A DNA stretch of 64,000 bases from Chryseobacterium joostei (GTDB taxonomy: Bacteria; Bacteroidota; Bacteroidia; Flavobacteriales; Weeksellaceae). Location: NCBI RefSeq assembly GCF_003815775.1, contig NZ_CP033926.1, forward strand, positions 868,001-932,000. Reading direction: 5' to 3'. Positions 1-8,564 of the stretch are shown here, one piece after another (positions within the stretch are counted from its first letter, which is position 1; the number at the start of each line of letters is the position of its first letter). A program made the translations under genes and the position numbers. The notes under the pieces are model-generated. The model was not told where the DNA came from. It did no database searches and worked only from the letters and a program-made list of their open reading frames with translations.

Positions 1-118
1 TTACTTCCTCTTTTGTTCTTGTTGTAGAAAATACACTAAATCCCATATTTCTTAATTTTTCCACAACTCGACGACCATTTTTACCCTCTCCACCAATGAC
101 TAAAATATTTTCATTCAT
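1..118 (-). CDS. N-terminal part of an NAD(P)-binding Rossmann protein (NmrA/SDR-like), cut by window edge
   Basis: The reverse strand encodes 39 residues from an ATG at 118 and runs off the left edge without a stop. It begins MNENILVIGGEGKNGRRVVE, a beta strand followed by a glycine-rich GGxGxxG turn and a helix, which is the dinucleotide-binding start of NmrA-like and atypical short-chain dehydrogenases. A second strand (FSVFSTTR) ending in arginine suits NADP(H) binding. The substrate cannot be judged from so little sequence. A possible -7 box on the same strand lies at 143-150. Confidence 0.65.
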   Translation of the reverse strand, partial: MNENILVIGGEGKNGRRVVEKLRNMGFSVFSTTRTKEEV

Positions 119-142
119 TTCTATAATTTTTAATTGATAATA

Positions 143-150
143 CAAATCTA
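143..150 (-). promoter_or_regulatory. Candidate flavobacterial -7 box for the Rossmann gene
   Basis: The reverse strand reads TAGATTTG, matching TAnnTTTG, 24 bases before the ATG of the partial Rossmann gene. No TTG box stands at the usual 17-23 base distance, so this is weak. Confidence 0.3.
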
Positions 151-311
151 TGGATGGCAGATGATTCATATCGCTTAACTATAATCAAGTATAGCTATCG
201 TTCTTTTTACTATGCCCGTTTAGCCTACAAAACAATCAATTTTCACAAAATATATTTTCAAATCCCATCTAATTTTCCTATTTTTCAAATAAAATCCCAC
301 AACACAAACAA

Positions 312-1664
312 ATGCTGAAAATCTTTACCCTTATACAGAAATCCCTAAAAAAATCTTTCGATAATATTCGGAATGAACAACTGAAGTATAATCTTCTTCA
401 GGCAATTCCCTTTTGGATTGGGTCTGTTATTACAGGTTTTTTTGCAGTGTTATATGCTCAGGTATTTGCTTGGGGTGAACATCTCATGAACTTCATTTTT
501 GACTGGCATGCATGGATGATCTTCATTATTGCTCCCATTGGTTTTGTTCTTTCGTGGTGGCTGGTAAAAGAATTTGCTCCCAACGCTAAAGGAAGTGGCA
601 TTCCACAGGTTATGGCAGCTGTAGAATTGGCTAATCCTAAAGAACATAAAAAAATCAGAAGCCTTTTAAGTCTAAAGATTATTATATTTAAAATCATTTC
701 CTCTGTTGTATTGGTTATTGGAGGTGGTGCAGTGGGTCGTGAAGGTCCCACCATTCAGATTGCGGGTTCAGTTTTCAGAAAGGTGAATGAATATTTACCT
801 GAATGGTGGCCCAAGATTTCCAAGAAAAACATGATCATGACAGGAGCAGCAGCCGGACTTGCAGCAGCTTTCAACACCCCTTTGGGAGGAATTGTATTTG
901 CGGTAGAGGAATTATCAAAAACGCATATTAATTACTTTAAAACAGCTTTATTTACAGCCGTCATCATTGCCGGTTTAACAGCTCAGACATTAGCAGGATC
1001 TTATTTATACCTTGGTTACCCAAAAACGAATGATGTATCTTTAATGGTAATGTTTCCCATTGTTCTTGTGGCCGCTACAGCAGGCATTCTTGCAAGCCAG
1101 CTCTCTGTCATCATGCTTAAGATCAATGGATGGAAAAAGAAAAAACTGAAAACAGATAAAGCCAATGTTATATTTTTAGTGATCTGCGCTTTAATCATTG
1201 CTTCCATTGCCTATTTTATCAATCGGGAAATTCTGGGTTCCGGAAAAGAGATTATGGAACGGGTTCTTTTTACGAAAGATAAACATGAAGACTGGTATGT
1301 TCCTATCCTAAGAATGCTGGGTCCCGCCCTATCCTTTACTTCCGGAGGTGCAGGAGGCATCTTTGCACCAGCACTTACTGCGGGGGCAAGTATCGGATCT
1401 GTTATTTCAGGGGCTATCCATTTAACGCCCAATGAAACCAATGTAGTAATCCTTGGCGGAATGGTCGCTTTTCTTACAGGAATTACCCGTGCACCATTCA
1501 CATCAGCCATTATTGTATTGGAAATGACTGACAGGCATTCTTTAATATTCCACCTGATGCTTGCGGGAATGGTTTCTTCCATTGCGTCCCTATTAGTAAG
1601 CAGACATTCTTTGTATGATGTATTGAAAGTGAACTTTTTAACGGAAATCAGGTCAAAGGATTAA
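312..1664 (+). CDS. ClC-family chloride channel/antiporter
   Basis: Integral membrane protein of 450 residues of the voltage-gated chloride channel family, moving chloride (or fluoride/nitrate) across the inner membrane. The three selectivity-filter motifs are intact: GSGIP at 94-98, GREGP at 142-146 and GGIFAP at 348-353. The gating glutamate is E144. The pair E199-E200 falls where ClC-ec1 carries its internal proton glutamate, so a proton/chloride antiporter is more likely than a passive channel (inference). The protein ends after the membrane domain and has no CBS domains. It stands alone, with a gap of 150 bases before rpsF. Confidence 0.9.
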   Translation: MLKIFTLIQKSLKKSFDNIRNEQLKYNLLQAIPFWIGSVITGFFAVLYAQVFAWGEHLMNFIFDWHAWMIFIIAPIGFVLSWWLVKEFAPNAKGSGIPQVMAAVELANPKEHKKIRSLLSLKIIIFKIISSVVLVIGGGAVGREGPTIQIAGSVFRKVNEYLPEWWPKISKKNMIMTGAAAGLAAAFNTPLGGIVFAVEELSKTHINYFKTALFTAVIIAGLTAQTLAGSYLYLGYPKTNDVSLMVMFPIVLVAATAGILASQLSVIMLKINGWKKKKLKTDKANVIFLVICALIIASIAYFINREILGSGKEIMERVLFTKDKHEDWYVPILRMLGPALSFTSGGAGGIFAPALTAGASIGSVISGAIHLTPNETNVVILGGMVAFLTGITRAPFTSAIIVLEMTDRHSLIFHLMLAGMVSSIASLLVSRHSLYDVLKVNFLTEIRSKD

Positions 1665-1750
1665 TTGGAAATGAAAGAAGATTCCCACTTACACAGCCAT
1701 TAAATCTTCAATCTCATCAATATTAACTTTCAACTATTTCACCAATAGTA

Positions 1751-1781
1751 TTGTATATTACAAATATATTATCTAATTTTG
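1751..1781 (+). promoter_or_regulatory. Flavobacterial promoter of the rpsF operon
   Basis: A TTG box at 1751-1753 is followed after 20 bases by TAATTTTG at 1774-1781, matching the Bacteroidota housekeeping pattern TTG-N17-23-TAnnTTTG. Transcription would start near 1787, giving a leader of about 30 bases before rpsF. That is too short for the S6:S18-binding leader seen upstream of rpsF in other phyla, and I see no CCG-bulge structure. Confidence 0.65.
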
Positions 1782-1815
1782 CACCTCGAAATAATTAACA
1801 AATTCATTTAACATT

Positions 1816-2157
1816 ATGAACAATTACGAAACTGTTTTCATTTTAACTCCCGTTCTATCTGAGGCACAGGTAGAGGAAGCAGTGAACAAGTATGTAGATC
1901 TTATCAAAGAAAAGAACTGCGAAATCGTTGCTAAAGAAAATTGGGGATTGAAAAAGCTAGCTTACCCTATCCAATTGAAAAAGAATGGGTTCTACACTTT
2001 AATCGAGTTTAAAGGTGAAGGTACTGTAGTTGCTGATTTAGAATTAGCATTTAAGCGTGACGAGAGAGTAATCCGTTACCTAACTACAAAACTTGACAAA
2101 CACGCTGTTGAATACGCTGTAACAAGAAGAGCTAAAGTAAAAGCAGCTAAAGCTTAA
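1816..2157 (+). CDS. rpsF: 30S ribosomal protein bS6
   Basis: This 113-residue protein of the small ribosomal subunit binds 16S rRNA together with bS18 on the platform. It starts [10 protein letters not shown], the conserved first strand of bS6, and contains the family pattern of an [12 protein letters not shown] segment and a later RDERVIRYL segment. Length is typical, with a short lysine/alanine tail. It is the first gene of rpsF-rpsR-rplI, 32 bases upstream of rpsR, with its own promoter at 1751-1781. Confidence 0.97.
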   Translation: MNNYETVFILTPVLSEAQVEEAVNKYVDLIKEKNCEIVAKENWGLKKLAYPIQLKKNGFYTLIEFKGEGTVVADLELAFKRDERVIRYLTTKLDKHAVEYAVTRRAKVKAAKA

Positions 2158-2189
2158 TTATTAACCCTATTTTTTAAAAAAGACAAGAC

Positions 2190-2492
2190 ATGGCAATAGA
2201 TGAAATGGCTAAACAAGCCTCTGCAGGAGGAGAATCAGAAGTAAAATTCCTTACTCCACTTGATATCAATACAAAATCTGAAAAGAAATATTGTAGATTC
2301 AAAAAATACGGAATTAAGCACGTTGATTACAAAGATGCTGATTTCTTATTACAATTCGTAAACGAGCAAGGTAAAATCTTACCAAGAAGATACACTGGAA
2401 CTTCTTTAAAATACCAAAGAAAAGTTTCTGCTGCTATCAAAAGAGCAAGACACCTTTCTTTACTACCTTACGTAGCTGACTTATTGAAATAA
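2190..2492 (+). CDS. rpsR: 30S ribosomal protein bS18
   Basis: This 100-residue protein of the small subunit is the partner of bS6. The family core is clear: a [10 protein letters not shown] stretch, then VDYKDADFL, then the basic segment [20 protein letters not shown] that contacts rRNA. About 20 extra residues rich in small and acidic amino acids precede the core, a common feature in Bacteroidota. It is co-transcribed with rpsF. The 111-base gap to rplI holds a small hairpin that may attenuate transcription. Confidence 0.97.
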   Translation: MAIDEMAKQASAGGESEVKFLTPLDINTKSEKKYCRFKKYGIKHVDYKDADFLLQFVNEQGKILPRRYTGTSLKYQRKVSAAIKRARHLSLLPYVADLLK

Positions 2493-2509
2493 GACAAAAA
2501 AATAAATAG

Positions 2510-2533
2510 AAGAAGAGAGCAATCTCTTCTTTT
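2510..2533 (+). terminator. Possible weak attenuator between rpsR and rplI
   Basis: AAGAAGAGA pairs with TCTCTTCTT around a GCAA loop and is followed by only a few T residues. It sits between two co-directional ribosomal genes, so partial read-through is expected if it works at all. Confidence 0.35.
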
Positions 2534-2603
2534 GTTGCTGAATAAATAATTAATTCTAACTTGATTTTAGATCATTCTAAAATCTTAAAAAAGGACAACA
2601 ACA

Positions 2604-3107
2604 ATGGATATCATCCTAAAACAAGACGTAGAAAACTTAGGACTTGAGTTTGATACAGTAAGTGTAAAGCCAGGTTATGCAAGAAACTTCTTACTACCTC
2701 AAGGAATTGCACTTTTAGCTACACCTAAAAACAAAGCAGCTCTAGAAGCTACTTTAGAAGCTAGAAAAGAAGAAGAAGCTAAATTAATCGCTGCTGCTAA
2801 CGCTGTAGTTGATCAATTGAAGAAAACTTCTATCACTATTCCTGCAAAAGTAGGTTCTGGTGACAAATTATTCGGATCTATCAACAATGCAGATCTTTCT
2901 GCTGCTCTTGCTAAAGCTGGAGTTTCTGTAGAGAAGAAATACATCAAAATCCCAGGGAACACTATTAAGAGAACTGGTAAAGTAACAGCAAACGTTAGAT
3001 TACACAGAAACGTTGAGTACAATTTCGAATTCGATATCGTATCTGACGCTCCAGTTGTAGCTGCTCCTGCTGCTAAAAAAGAAGAAGTTAAATCTGAAGA
3101 AGCTTAA
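2604..3107 (+). CDS. rplI: 50S ribosomal protein bL9
   Basis: This 167-residue protein of the large subunit binds 23S rRNA near the L1 stalk. The N-terminal domain carries the family signature (GYARNFLLPQGIA, residues about 24-36), followed by the long connecting helix rich in Lys/Glu/Ala and a C-terminal domain with GSGDKLFGSI. It is about 20 residues longer than the usual 148, because of an acidic/alanine tail (VAAPAAKKEEVKSEEA) at the end. It is the last gene of the ribosomal operon and is closed by a strong terminator. Confidence 0.97.
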   Translation: MDIILKQDVENLGLEFDTVSVKPGYARNFLLPQGIALLATPKNKAALEATLEARKEEEAKLIAAANAVVDQLKKTSITIPAKVGSGDKLFGSINNADLSAALAKAGVSVEKKYIKIPGNTIKRTGKVTANVRLHRNVEYNFEFDIVSDAPVVAAPAAKKEEVKSEEA

Positions 3108-3139
3108 TTAAGCGACCGAAAATTTTTCACAATACAAGG

Positions 3140-3170
3140 CCACTTCAATTCAATTTGAAGTGGTTTTTTT
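3140..3170 (+). terminator. Rho-independent terminator of rpsF-rpsR-rplI
   Basis: A 9-bp perfect stem (CCACTTCAA with TTGAAGTGG) and a 6-base loop are followed by seven T residues, 32 bases after the rplI stop. Confidence 0.85.
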
Positions 3171-3265
3171 ATGTAATAAAGCATGAAAATCAAAGAGCCA
3201 AGATTCAAGATATTTATTCAGAGAATTAATATAAGCTAAATTATGATTTTCCCATCAACACAAAA

Positions 3266-3285
3266 ACTCTAACACACTAACACTC
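3266..3285. repeat. Low-complexity ACTCTAACAC-type intergenic repeat
   Basis: The gap between rplI and the AraC gene contains ACTCTAACACACTAACACTC. On the other strand it reads GAGTGTTAGTGTGTTAGAGT, which resembles the tandem ATTAGAGT array at 6661-6700. The rest of the gap shows no gene. Confidence 0.45.
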
Positions 3286-3315
3286 AAAAAACCTCCAACA
3301 CAACAACCTGCCCAA

Positions 3316-4119
3316 TCACCTATCCCCTCTTAATTTCTGCTGATATTCCGTAGGAGCTACTCCAATCACTTTTTTAAAAATATTGCTAAAGGAAGACAGG
3401 CTATTGTAGCCCACCATCATGGCGATTTCGTACATATTATATTTACTTTCAAGCATCAGCTCAAGCGAGCGGGTAATTCTTAAGGCTCTTAAAAAACGAA
3501 CGTAATTCATCCCCAAAATTTCCTTGAACTTTCTGGAAAGGGTTCTTGTGCTCATTCCGAATTCCTTGGCCGTAGATTCAATGGTAAGAGGCTTTTCCAG
3601 GTTAGCGTGAATATATCTTGCAATCTTCAGTAAAGTTTCATCCTTTGGAAAGGGATGCTGAACAGGGAATGCAAGCTTTTTATCTCTTTTTTCAGGTAAA
3701 ACTCCTTTTAAGGCTTTAAGGAAATAATATTTTGAACCGTCATTTTTTGTGATTTTTCCATCCCAGTCTTTGGTATATAAAATCATCTCCCGAAGCAGTT
3801 CATTAACTGAATAAATATTAATTTCATCAAAAAAGCCACTTTCTTCTTCCTCTTTTTTAAAGTAAAAATTATATAAATCTACCTTAGGACTGGTTGAAAA
3901 AAGATAATGTGGGGTTCCTGCAGGAATCCACATAAAACACCTTGCCGGAAGATACCAATGCTTCAGATCTGTAAAAACATGTACAATACCTCCCTCTGCA
4001 TACACTAACTGCGCAGAACTATGATAATGAATATCTGTTGTAATGTTACCGGTAAGAACATGATAGACATAAAATTCAGCATCTTCCTCTTCTACTTCTT
4101 TAAAATGACTGTTATTCAT
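3316..4119 (-). CDS. AraC-family transcriptional regulator
   Basis: This 267-residue regulator has an N-terminal cupin-like sensing domain (about 25-85, with HYH at 31-33 and an IPAGTPHY segment at 65-72) and a C-terminal pair of helix-turn-helix motifs (about 178-200 and 228-250). The second carries the family pattern ending in SLSSFSNIFKKVIGVAPTEY. The gene is divergent from the TolC/EmrA/EmrB genes starting at 4256, with 136 bases between the two starts. It is therefore the likely regulator of that exporter, although the inducer is unknown. Confidence 0.9.
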   Translation of the reverse strand: MNNSHFKEVEEEDAEFYVYHVLTGNITTDIHYHSSAQLVYAEGGIVHVFTDLKHWYLPARCFMWIPAGTPHYLFSTSPKVDLYNFYFKKEEEESGFFDEINIYSVNELLREMILYTKDWDGKITKNDGSKYYFLKALKGVLPEKRDKKLAFPVQHPFPKDETLLKIARYIHANLEKPLTIESTAKEFGMSTRTLSRKFKEILGMNYVRFLRALRITRSLELMLESKYNMYEIAMMVGYNSLSSFSNIFKKVIGVAPTEYQQKLRGDR

Positions 4120-4206
4120 GAAATAAAGGTATGAATAAATTTCAAAATGGCGTAAATGAACAAATCTTTTTCTTGTTTCACAAATACTGTCTGATGGAGT
4201 CCGTCG

Positions 4207-4214
4207 TACCTTTG
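4207..4214 (+). promoter_or_regulatory. Candidate -7 box for the efflux operon
   Basis: TACCTTTG matches TAnnTTTG, 41 bases before the TolC-like start. Upstream there is only CTG (4187-4189, spacer 17) in place of TTG, so the promoter may need activation, which would fit an AraC partner (inference). Confidence 0.4.
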
Positions 4215-4255
4215 CCCTATCAAAATCATTTTAGCAAAAATCCTTTAATTAATTT

Positions 4256-5590
4256 ATGAATATGATATTTAACGCGTGCCGATATCAGTGCATAGCGTTG
4301 TGCCTACTATTGAGCAATTTTTTTAACGCACAGATGATAGACTACCAACATCTTGGCCTACAACAGGCTATAGAGATTGGCCTAAAGAATAACAAGAATA
4401 TTCAGATCAGCCATCTAAAACAGGAAATGTCCGCTACCAAAGAGAAAGACCTTACAATGGAAAAACTTCCGGACGTTGAATTTCATACGAGCTATACACA
4501 GGTTACCAATCTTTTTCAGTATCAGGATGGCGTATTTAGTAAACCTACAAAATATGATGCCATCAATGGGATGTATGATTTCACCTTATCAGCATCCATT
4601 CCGGTATACATGGGCGGAAAGATTAAAAACACAGAGAAGAAAGCGGCTATTGATACTGAGATTTCAACCTTAAGAACGCATCTTGATGAAAGACTTCTAA
4701 AAATGGAGATCATTACTGCCTTTTTACAAATTCATCATCTAAAGGAACAACAGATACTTATTAATGACAAGATGAAGGAAGACTCGGTAAACATCAAGCA
4801 GGTAAAAGCATTGAAAGCAAACGGTGTTGTAACAGTGAATGAGGTTTTAAGAACATCCCTACAGCTTTCTAATCACAAAATGAGCTGGACAGAACTGGAT
4901 AACGACATACAGATTGCCGAACATAAGCTGAAAACTATTCTTTCTCTTCCGGAATCTCAGGAGATGCATGTAGATACAGAGGATTTGATCTCAGATAAAG
5001 CAGCAATTCCTTACATCAATGATCTTACAGAAACGGCATTAAACAAAAACGAATCTGTTGGAATTACCCACAAAAACCTTTCGTTAAAGGAACTGGACCA
5101 GAAAATCACCAAGGCAAATTATTTACCCAAAATAACTGCTGGCGGAGAATATTTCTTAAAGTATCCGAATATGATGTTTTTCCCCCCTGAACCTTATGCC
5201 TATCGCCTGGGAATGCTGGGAGTGAACCTGACCTACCCCATTGAAAACCTGTACAAAAACAAATATAAAATGCAGGAAGCCAAAGAAAATATCAACCTGG
5301 CGAAGCTTCAAATTGAAGAGAATGAGGAGAAAATAAGACATAATGTGTATGAAGCTTACAAAAAGTTTGAAGAAACGGATCAAAAGGTAAAAATTGCTGA
5401 AGAAGCCATTAACCAGGCCAAAGAAAACTATCGCATTGTAAGAACAAAATATGCTAACAAATTAAGTCTTATCACTGAACTTATAGATGCAGACAATACC
5501 TATCTGGAAGCTGAATCTAATCTTATCTCGGTAAAAATTAACAGACAACTAAAATACTATCAACTCCAATATACGATTGGAAACTTATAA
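4256..5590 (+). CDS. TolC-family outer membrane efflux protein
   Basis: This 444-residue protein forms the outer-membrane channel of a tripartite exporter. A signal peptide ends near residue 25 (FFNAQ). The rest shows the duplicated pattern of the outer membrane efflux protein family, alternating long amphipathic helices rich in Lys/Glu/Gln with short strands. Repeats begin around LGLQQAIEIGLKNN (33-46) and again near the ETALNKNESVG segment. It is followed after 5 bases by the membrane-fusion gene and then an MFS transporter, so together they make an EmrA/EmrB/TolC-like set. Confidence 0.9.
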   Translation: MNMIFNACRYQCIALCLLLSNFFNAQMIDYQHLGLQQAIEIGLKNNKNIQISHLKQEMSATKEKDLTMEKLPDVEFHTSYTQVTNLFQYQDGVFSKPTKYDAINGMYDFTLSASIPVYMGGKIKNTEKKAAIDTEISTLRTHLDERLLKMEIITAFLQIHHLKEQQILINDKMKEDSVNIKQVKALKANGVVTVNEVLRTSLQLSNHKMSWTELDNDIQIAEHKLKTILSLPESQEMHVDTEDLISDKAAIPYINDLTETALNKNESVGITHKNLSLKELDQKITKANYLPKITAGGEYFLKYPNMMFFPPEPYAYRLGMLGVNLTYPIENLYKNKYKMQEAKENINLAKLQIEENEEKIRHNVYEAYKKFEETDQKVKIAEEAINQAKENYRIVRTKYANKLSLITELIDADNTYLEAESNLISVKINRQLKYYQLQYTIGNL

Positions 5591-5595
5591 AAACT

Positions 5596-6642
5596 ATGGC
5601 ACAGAAACAACTGACACAAAAGGAAAAAAGAATCAACAAGACGATTACTTTACTGGCCTGGATCCTAATCATCAGTGGAGTTACAGGAATGGTAAGCTTT
5701 TATCTTTTTACAAGGAAGAATATTACAACCAATGATGCGCAGATAGAACAATATATTACTCCCGTTTCCAGTAAGGTTTCAGGATTTATCAAAACCATAA
5801 AGTTTAATGAAAATCAATTTGTACATAAGGGAGATACCTTACTGATTATAGACAACAGAGAATTTGTGAATCAGGTACATATGGCTGAAGCTAATCTTCA
5901 TGCGAACACTGAAAATATTACAACCATCCAAAGTGGCGTAAATACCAAGGAGAGTGATACCAAAATAATTGATGCGAAGATTGCCTCTGCAAAAATTGAT
6001 ATCTGGAGAACTGAACAGGACTATAAAAGATATAAAAATCTATTGGCAGAAGATGCTGCTACTGAACAGGATTTTGAAAATGTAAAGGCTTCCTACGAAC
6101 AGTCAAAAGCCAATATGCTGGCACTGGAACAACAGAAAAATGCAATCAAGGCCGGAGCCAGCGAACAACAAACAAAAGTTGCTCCTGCAAAAAGCCAGAT
6201 TCAACAAAGTTCTGCCAGCCTGAATAATGCCAAACTTTTCCTTTCATACACTGTAATCACAGCTCCTTATGATGGCTGGGTGGGTAAAAAAACCATTCAG
6301 GAAGGACAATTGATTAAAGAAGGACAGGCATTGGTGCAAATGGTAAGCAAGGAAAAATGGATCATTGCCAATTACAAGGAGACCCAGCTTGGACAAATCG
6401 ACCAAAAACAAGAAGTTATCATTACAGCAGACGCTTATCCCGGTATTGAATTCAAGGGAAAGATACTTTCTGTTTCCCCGGCATCAGGATCCCAGTTTTC
6501 TCTGGTAAAACCGGATAATGCAACCGGAAACTTCGTAAAGATTGAACAAAGGTTTCCTGTAAAAATTATTCTTGACAATAATAAAGAAAACGAAAAACTG
6601 CTTTCCGGAATGAATGTTCTGGTAAGCGCGAAGAAGATATGA
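5596..6642 (+). CDS. HlyD/EmrA-type membrane fusion protein
   Basis: This 348-residue periplasmic adaptor is anchored by one N-terminal transmembrane helix (about 16-38). The first half-motif of the lipoyl-like domain follows (TPVSSKVSGFIKTIKFNENQFVHKGDTLLIID, starting about 55). A long coiled coil spans about 95-215, then comes the second lipoyl half (APYDGWVGKKTIQEGQ) and a C-terminal beta-barrel. It links the inner-membrane MFS pump to the TolC-like channel. It sits 5 bases after the TolC-like gene, so the two are translated from one message. Substrate specificity is unknown. Confidence 0.92.
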   Translation: MAQKQLTQKEKRINKTITLLAWILIISGVTGMVSFYLFTRKNITTNDAQIEQYITPVSSKVSGFIKTIKFNENQFVHKGDTLLIIDNREFVNQVHMAEANLHANTENITTIQSGVNTKESDTKIIDAKIASAKIDIWRTEQDYKRYKNLLAEDAATEQDFENVKASYEQSKANMLALEQQKNAIKAGASEQQTKVAPAKSQIQQSSASLNNAKLFLSYTVITAPYDGWVGKKTIQEGQLIKEGQALVQMVSKEKWIIANYKETQLGQIDQKQEVIITADAYPGIEFKGKILSVSPASGSQFSLVKPDNATGNFVKIEQRFPVKIILDNNKENEKLLSGMNVLVSAKKI

Positions 6643-6660
6643 GTTTGAGTGTGGGAGAGT

Positions 6661-6700
6661 ATTAGAGTATTAGAGTATTAGAGTATTAGAGTATTAGAGT
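6661..6700. repeat. Tandem repeat, five copies of ATTAGAGT
   Basis: Five exact 8-base units follow directly after a degenerate copy (GGGAGAGT) just behind the EmrA-like stop codon. The unit suggests replication slippage. The repeat lies in a 306-base non-coding gap and splits the EmrA-like from the EmrB-like gene. Confidence 0.9.
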
Positions 6701-6757
6701 ACAAAATTATCTTCAACCCAACACGTTTCGGACTTAATAATTAAATTATTTTTTTTA

Positions 6758-6861
6758 GCGAAAAGGCAAAACCGCAAAATAGCGAATCTGCAAATTTTTT
6801 CTTTTAGCATATTTGCCATTTTACCTTTTACTTTTACACCTTTGCCCTTTTGTCTTTTCGC
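6758..6861. repeat. Imperfect inverted repeat in the EmrA-EmrB gap
   Basis: The left arm at 6758-6779 (GCGAAAAGGCAAAACCGCAAAA) matches the reverse complement of 6840-6861 with few mismatches. Inner AT-rich segments also pair partially. The composition (runs of A with GCG/GCA words) resembles degenerate intergenic repeats of flavobacterial genomes. A longer open frame entering this repeat from the downstream MFS gene uses a TTG codon and is taken as chance. Confidence 0.55.
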
Positions 6862-6948
6862 ATTTTATATTCAGAAAAGAGAAGACTCATTCTCTGTTCA
6901 CCATTTTATAATTCGTTAGAATTCCTCTTTTCTCACCTTTTAAGAACT

Positions 6949-8511
6949 ATGCAACATAATACTGTCTATCATAAATGGGTGCCACAATGGCTAAAGCTGC
7001 CAATTCTTGTGCTGGCTTTATTTCCCCACCTGATGTTATTGTCACTATTACATTCCAACAGTGCTTTCACATCTTCCTTTATGGATGTAGATTCGGACGA
7101 CATCCAATACCTAATGATTTTGATGTATGGGACATTTGTGGTTACCCTTTTAGTTTTACAGCGATTTATGGCTTATTTCAGCGTAAAGTACTATGTTCTG
7201 TTGATGTCTTCCATCTCGGTAATCATCCTTTATGTTTTATCCATCACCAATGATTATCACGTTATTTTAGTCATCAGGTTTCTGGAAGGTATTTTCGGAT
7301 TGCTTGAAGGAGCCATTTTCCTTCCCTTGATTATTGCAGAATTAAAAACAAGACACGCCAAAGTCCTGGCCTACTTATTCATGTATTCCATTATGCTTAC
7401 GGGAGGAACAGTAACGACCTCTTTACTAAAGTCCAGTATTGAAAACTATGACTTCCAGCATATGGTTCTCATGATGGTTTATTTTCATGTTTTTGTACTT
7501 ATCATAGGGATAGCCATTTTTAACAAAAACAGATTTTTCCCTAAAAAACCGTTGTATCAATTGGATATTTCCAGCTGGTTTTTGCTTTGGGTATGTCTGC
7601 AGGCCGGTGGTTATGCTATAATTTACGGAAAAAGGCTGATGTGGTTTGAATCTGATACCATCATCATGTGTCTCTTCATATTTTTACTTTCCGGTGGATT
7701 ATTCATGCTTAAACAGAGAAACTCAAAAAGACCATTGTTCCATTTTGAGGTTTTCAGTTCTAAAAATGTAATCGCAGGGATGATTCTGTTTTTTATCTTT
7801 TATTTGATTCGATCAGGACTTAATAATGTCTACAGTATTATGGCAACAGTCTGGAAATGGCCTTGGGATTATATTGTAAACATCCAATACTGGAATGTTG
7901 CAGGAACACTTTTAGGCGTTCTTTTATCAGGAATATGTCTTATTAAGGGAGTTTCATCAAGAATTGTATTTTTTACAGGATTTCTTTTACTGGCAGTTGA
8001 TTGCGCTTGGTTTACCTATACTTTTTATCCGGACACTACCCTTTCCACTATTTGTCCTCCTTTATTTTTACAAGGAGTAGCACAGGGATTATTGTTTACT
8101 CCACTTGTATTTTTCTTAATCTCAGGAATGCCTGAAGAATATGTTGCCAATGCCTCAGCCCTCGGAACTACAACTCGTTTCTGGACCACAGCAATTGGAT
8201 ATGCATTAATGCAAAACCTGATGCTCTTTCTAACATTAAAACATTCTGATACCCTAAGCTTCAATCTTACAGATACCAATCCAATCTTCTACAGCCAATG
8301 GAATCAGATTTTTGGATCCAATATTTCAAAACTACCGGTCAACGAATCCCTTTCTATGACTGCAGGAGCTTTTAAAGCGAAAATAACAGCCCAATCCATA
8401 TTACTTTCCAATATGGAGATTTTTACCGGATTATTTTGGCTGGCATTAATTACGGCCATTCTATTACTCCTTTATCATCCCGTAAAAATAGCAGTAAGAA
8501 ATATTATGTAA
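6949..8511 (+). CDS. MFS drug transporter (EmrB/DHA2-like)
   Basis: This inner-membrane transporter of 520 residues has about 14 predicted hydrophobic segments, the length and topology of the DHA2 drug:proton antiporters. I place the start at the ATG at 6949 (MQHNTVYHKW). The frame is open 33 codons further upstream, but only to a TTG codon inside repetitive DNA. A segment near residue 106 of the chosen protein (RFLEGIFGLLEGAIFLPL) corresponds to the conserved helix-4/5 region. It lies behind the TolC-like and EmrA-like genes and should be the pump of that set, although 306 bases of repeats intervene. Confidence 0.85.
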   Translation: MQHNTVYHKWVPQWLKLPILVLALFPHLMLLSLLHSNSAFTSSFMDVDSDDIQYLMILMYGTFVVTLLVLQRFMAYFSVKYYVLLMSSISVIILYVLSITNDYHVILVIRFLEGIFGLLEGAIFLPLIIAELKTRHAKVLAYLFMYSIMLTGGTVTTSLLKSSIENYDFQHMVLMMVYFHVFVLIIGIAIFNKNRFFPKKPLYQLDISSWFLLWVCLQAGGYAIIYGKRLMWFESDTIIMCLFIFLLSGGLFMLKQRNSKRPLFHFEVFSSKNVIAGMILFFIFYLIRSGLNNVYSIMATVWKWPWDYIVNIQYWNVAGTLLGVLLSGICLIKGVSSRIVFFTGFLLLAVDCAWFTYTFYPDTTLSTICPPLFLQGVAQGLLFTPLVFFLISGMPEEYVANASALGTTTRFWTTAIGYALMQNLMLFLTLKHSDTLSFNLTDTNPIFYSQWNQIFGSNISKLPVNESLSMTAGAFKAKITAQSILLSNMEIFTGLFWLALITAILLLLYHPVKIAVRNIM

Positions 8512-8564
8512 CTTTAAACGACAATATCGCACAAGCCATCTTCGTTTAATACAAAAAGCTACGT

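Noticed and set aside
1782..1815. Ribosomal S6:S18 regulatory leader
   Set aside because: The leader is only about 30 bases and A/T-rich, without the CCG-containing bulged stem described for that element.
6850..6948. Upstream extension of the MFS gene by 33 codons
   Set aside because: It begins with TTG inside an inverted repeat and adds no hydrophobic or conserved sequence. The ATG at 6949 gives the usual family start.
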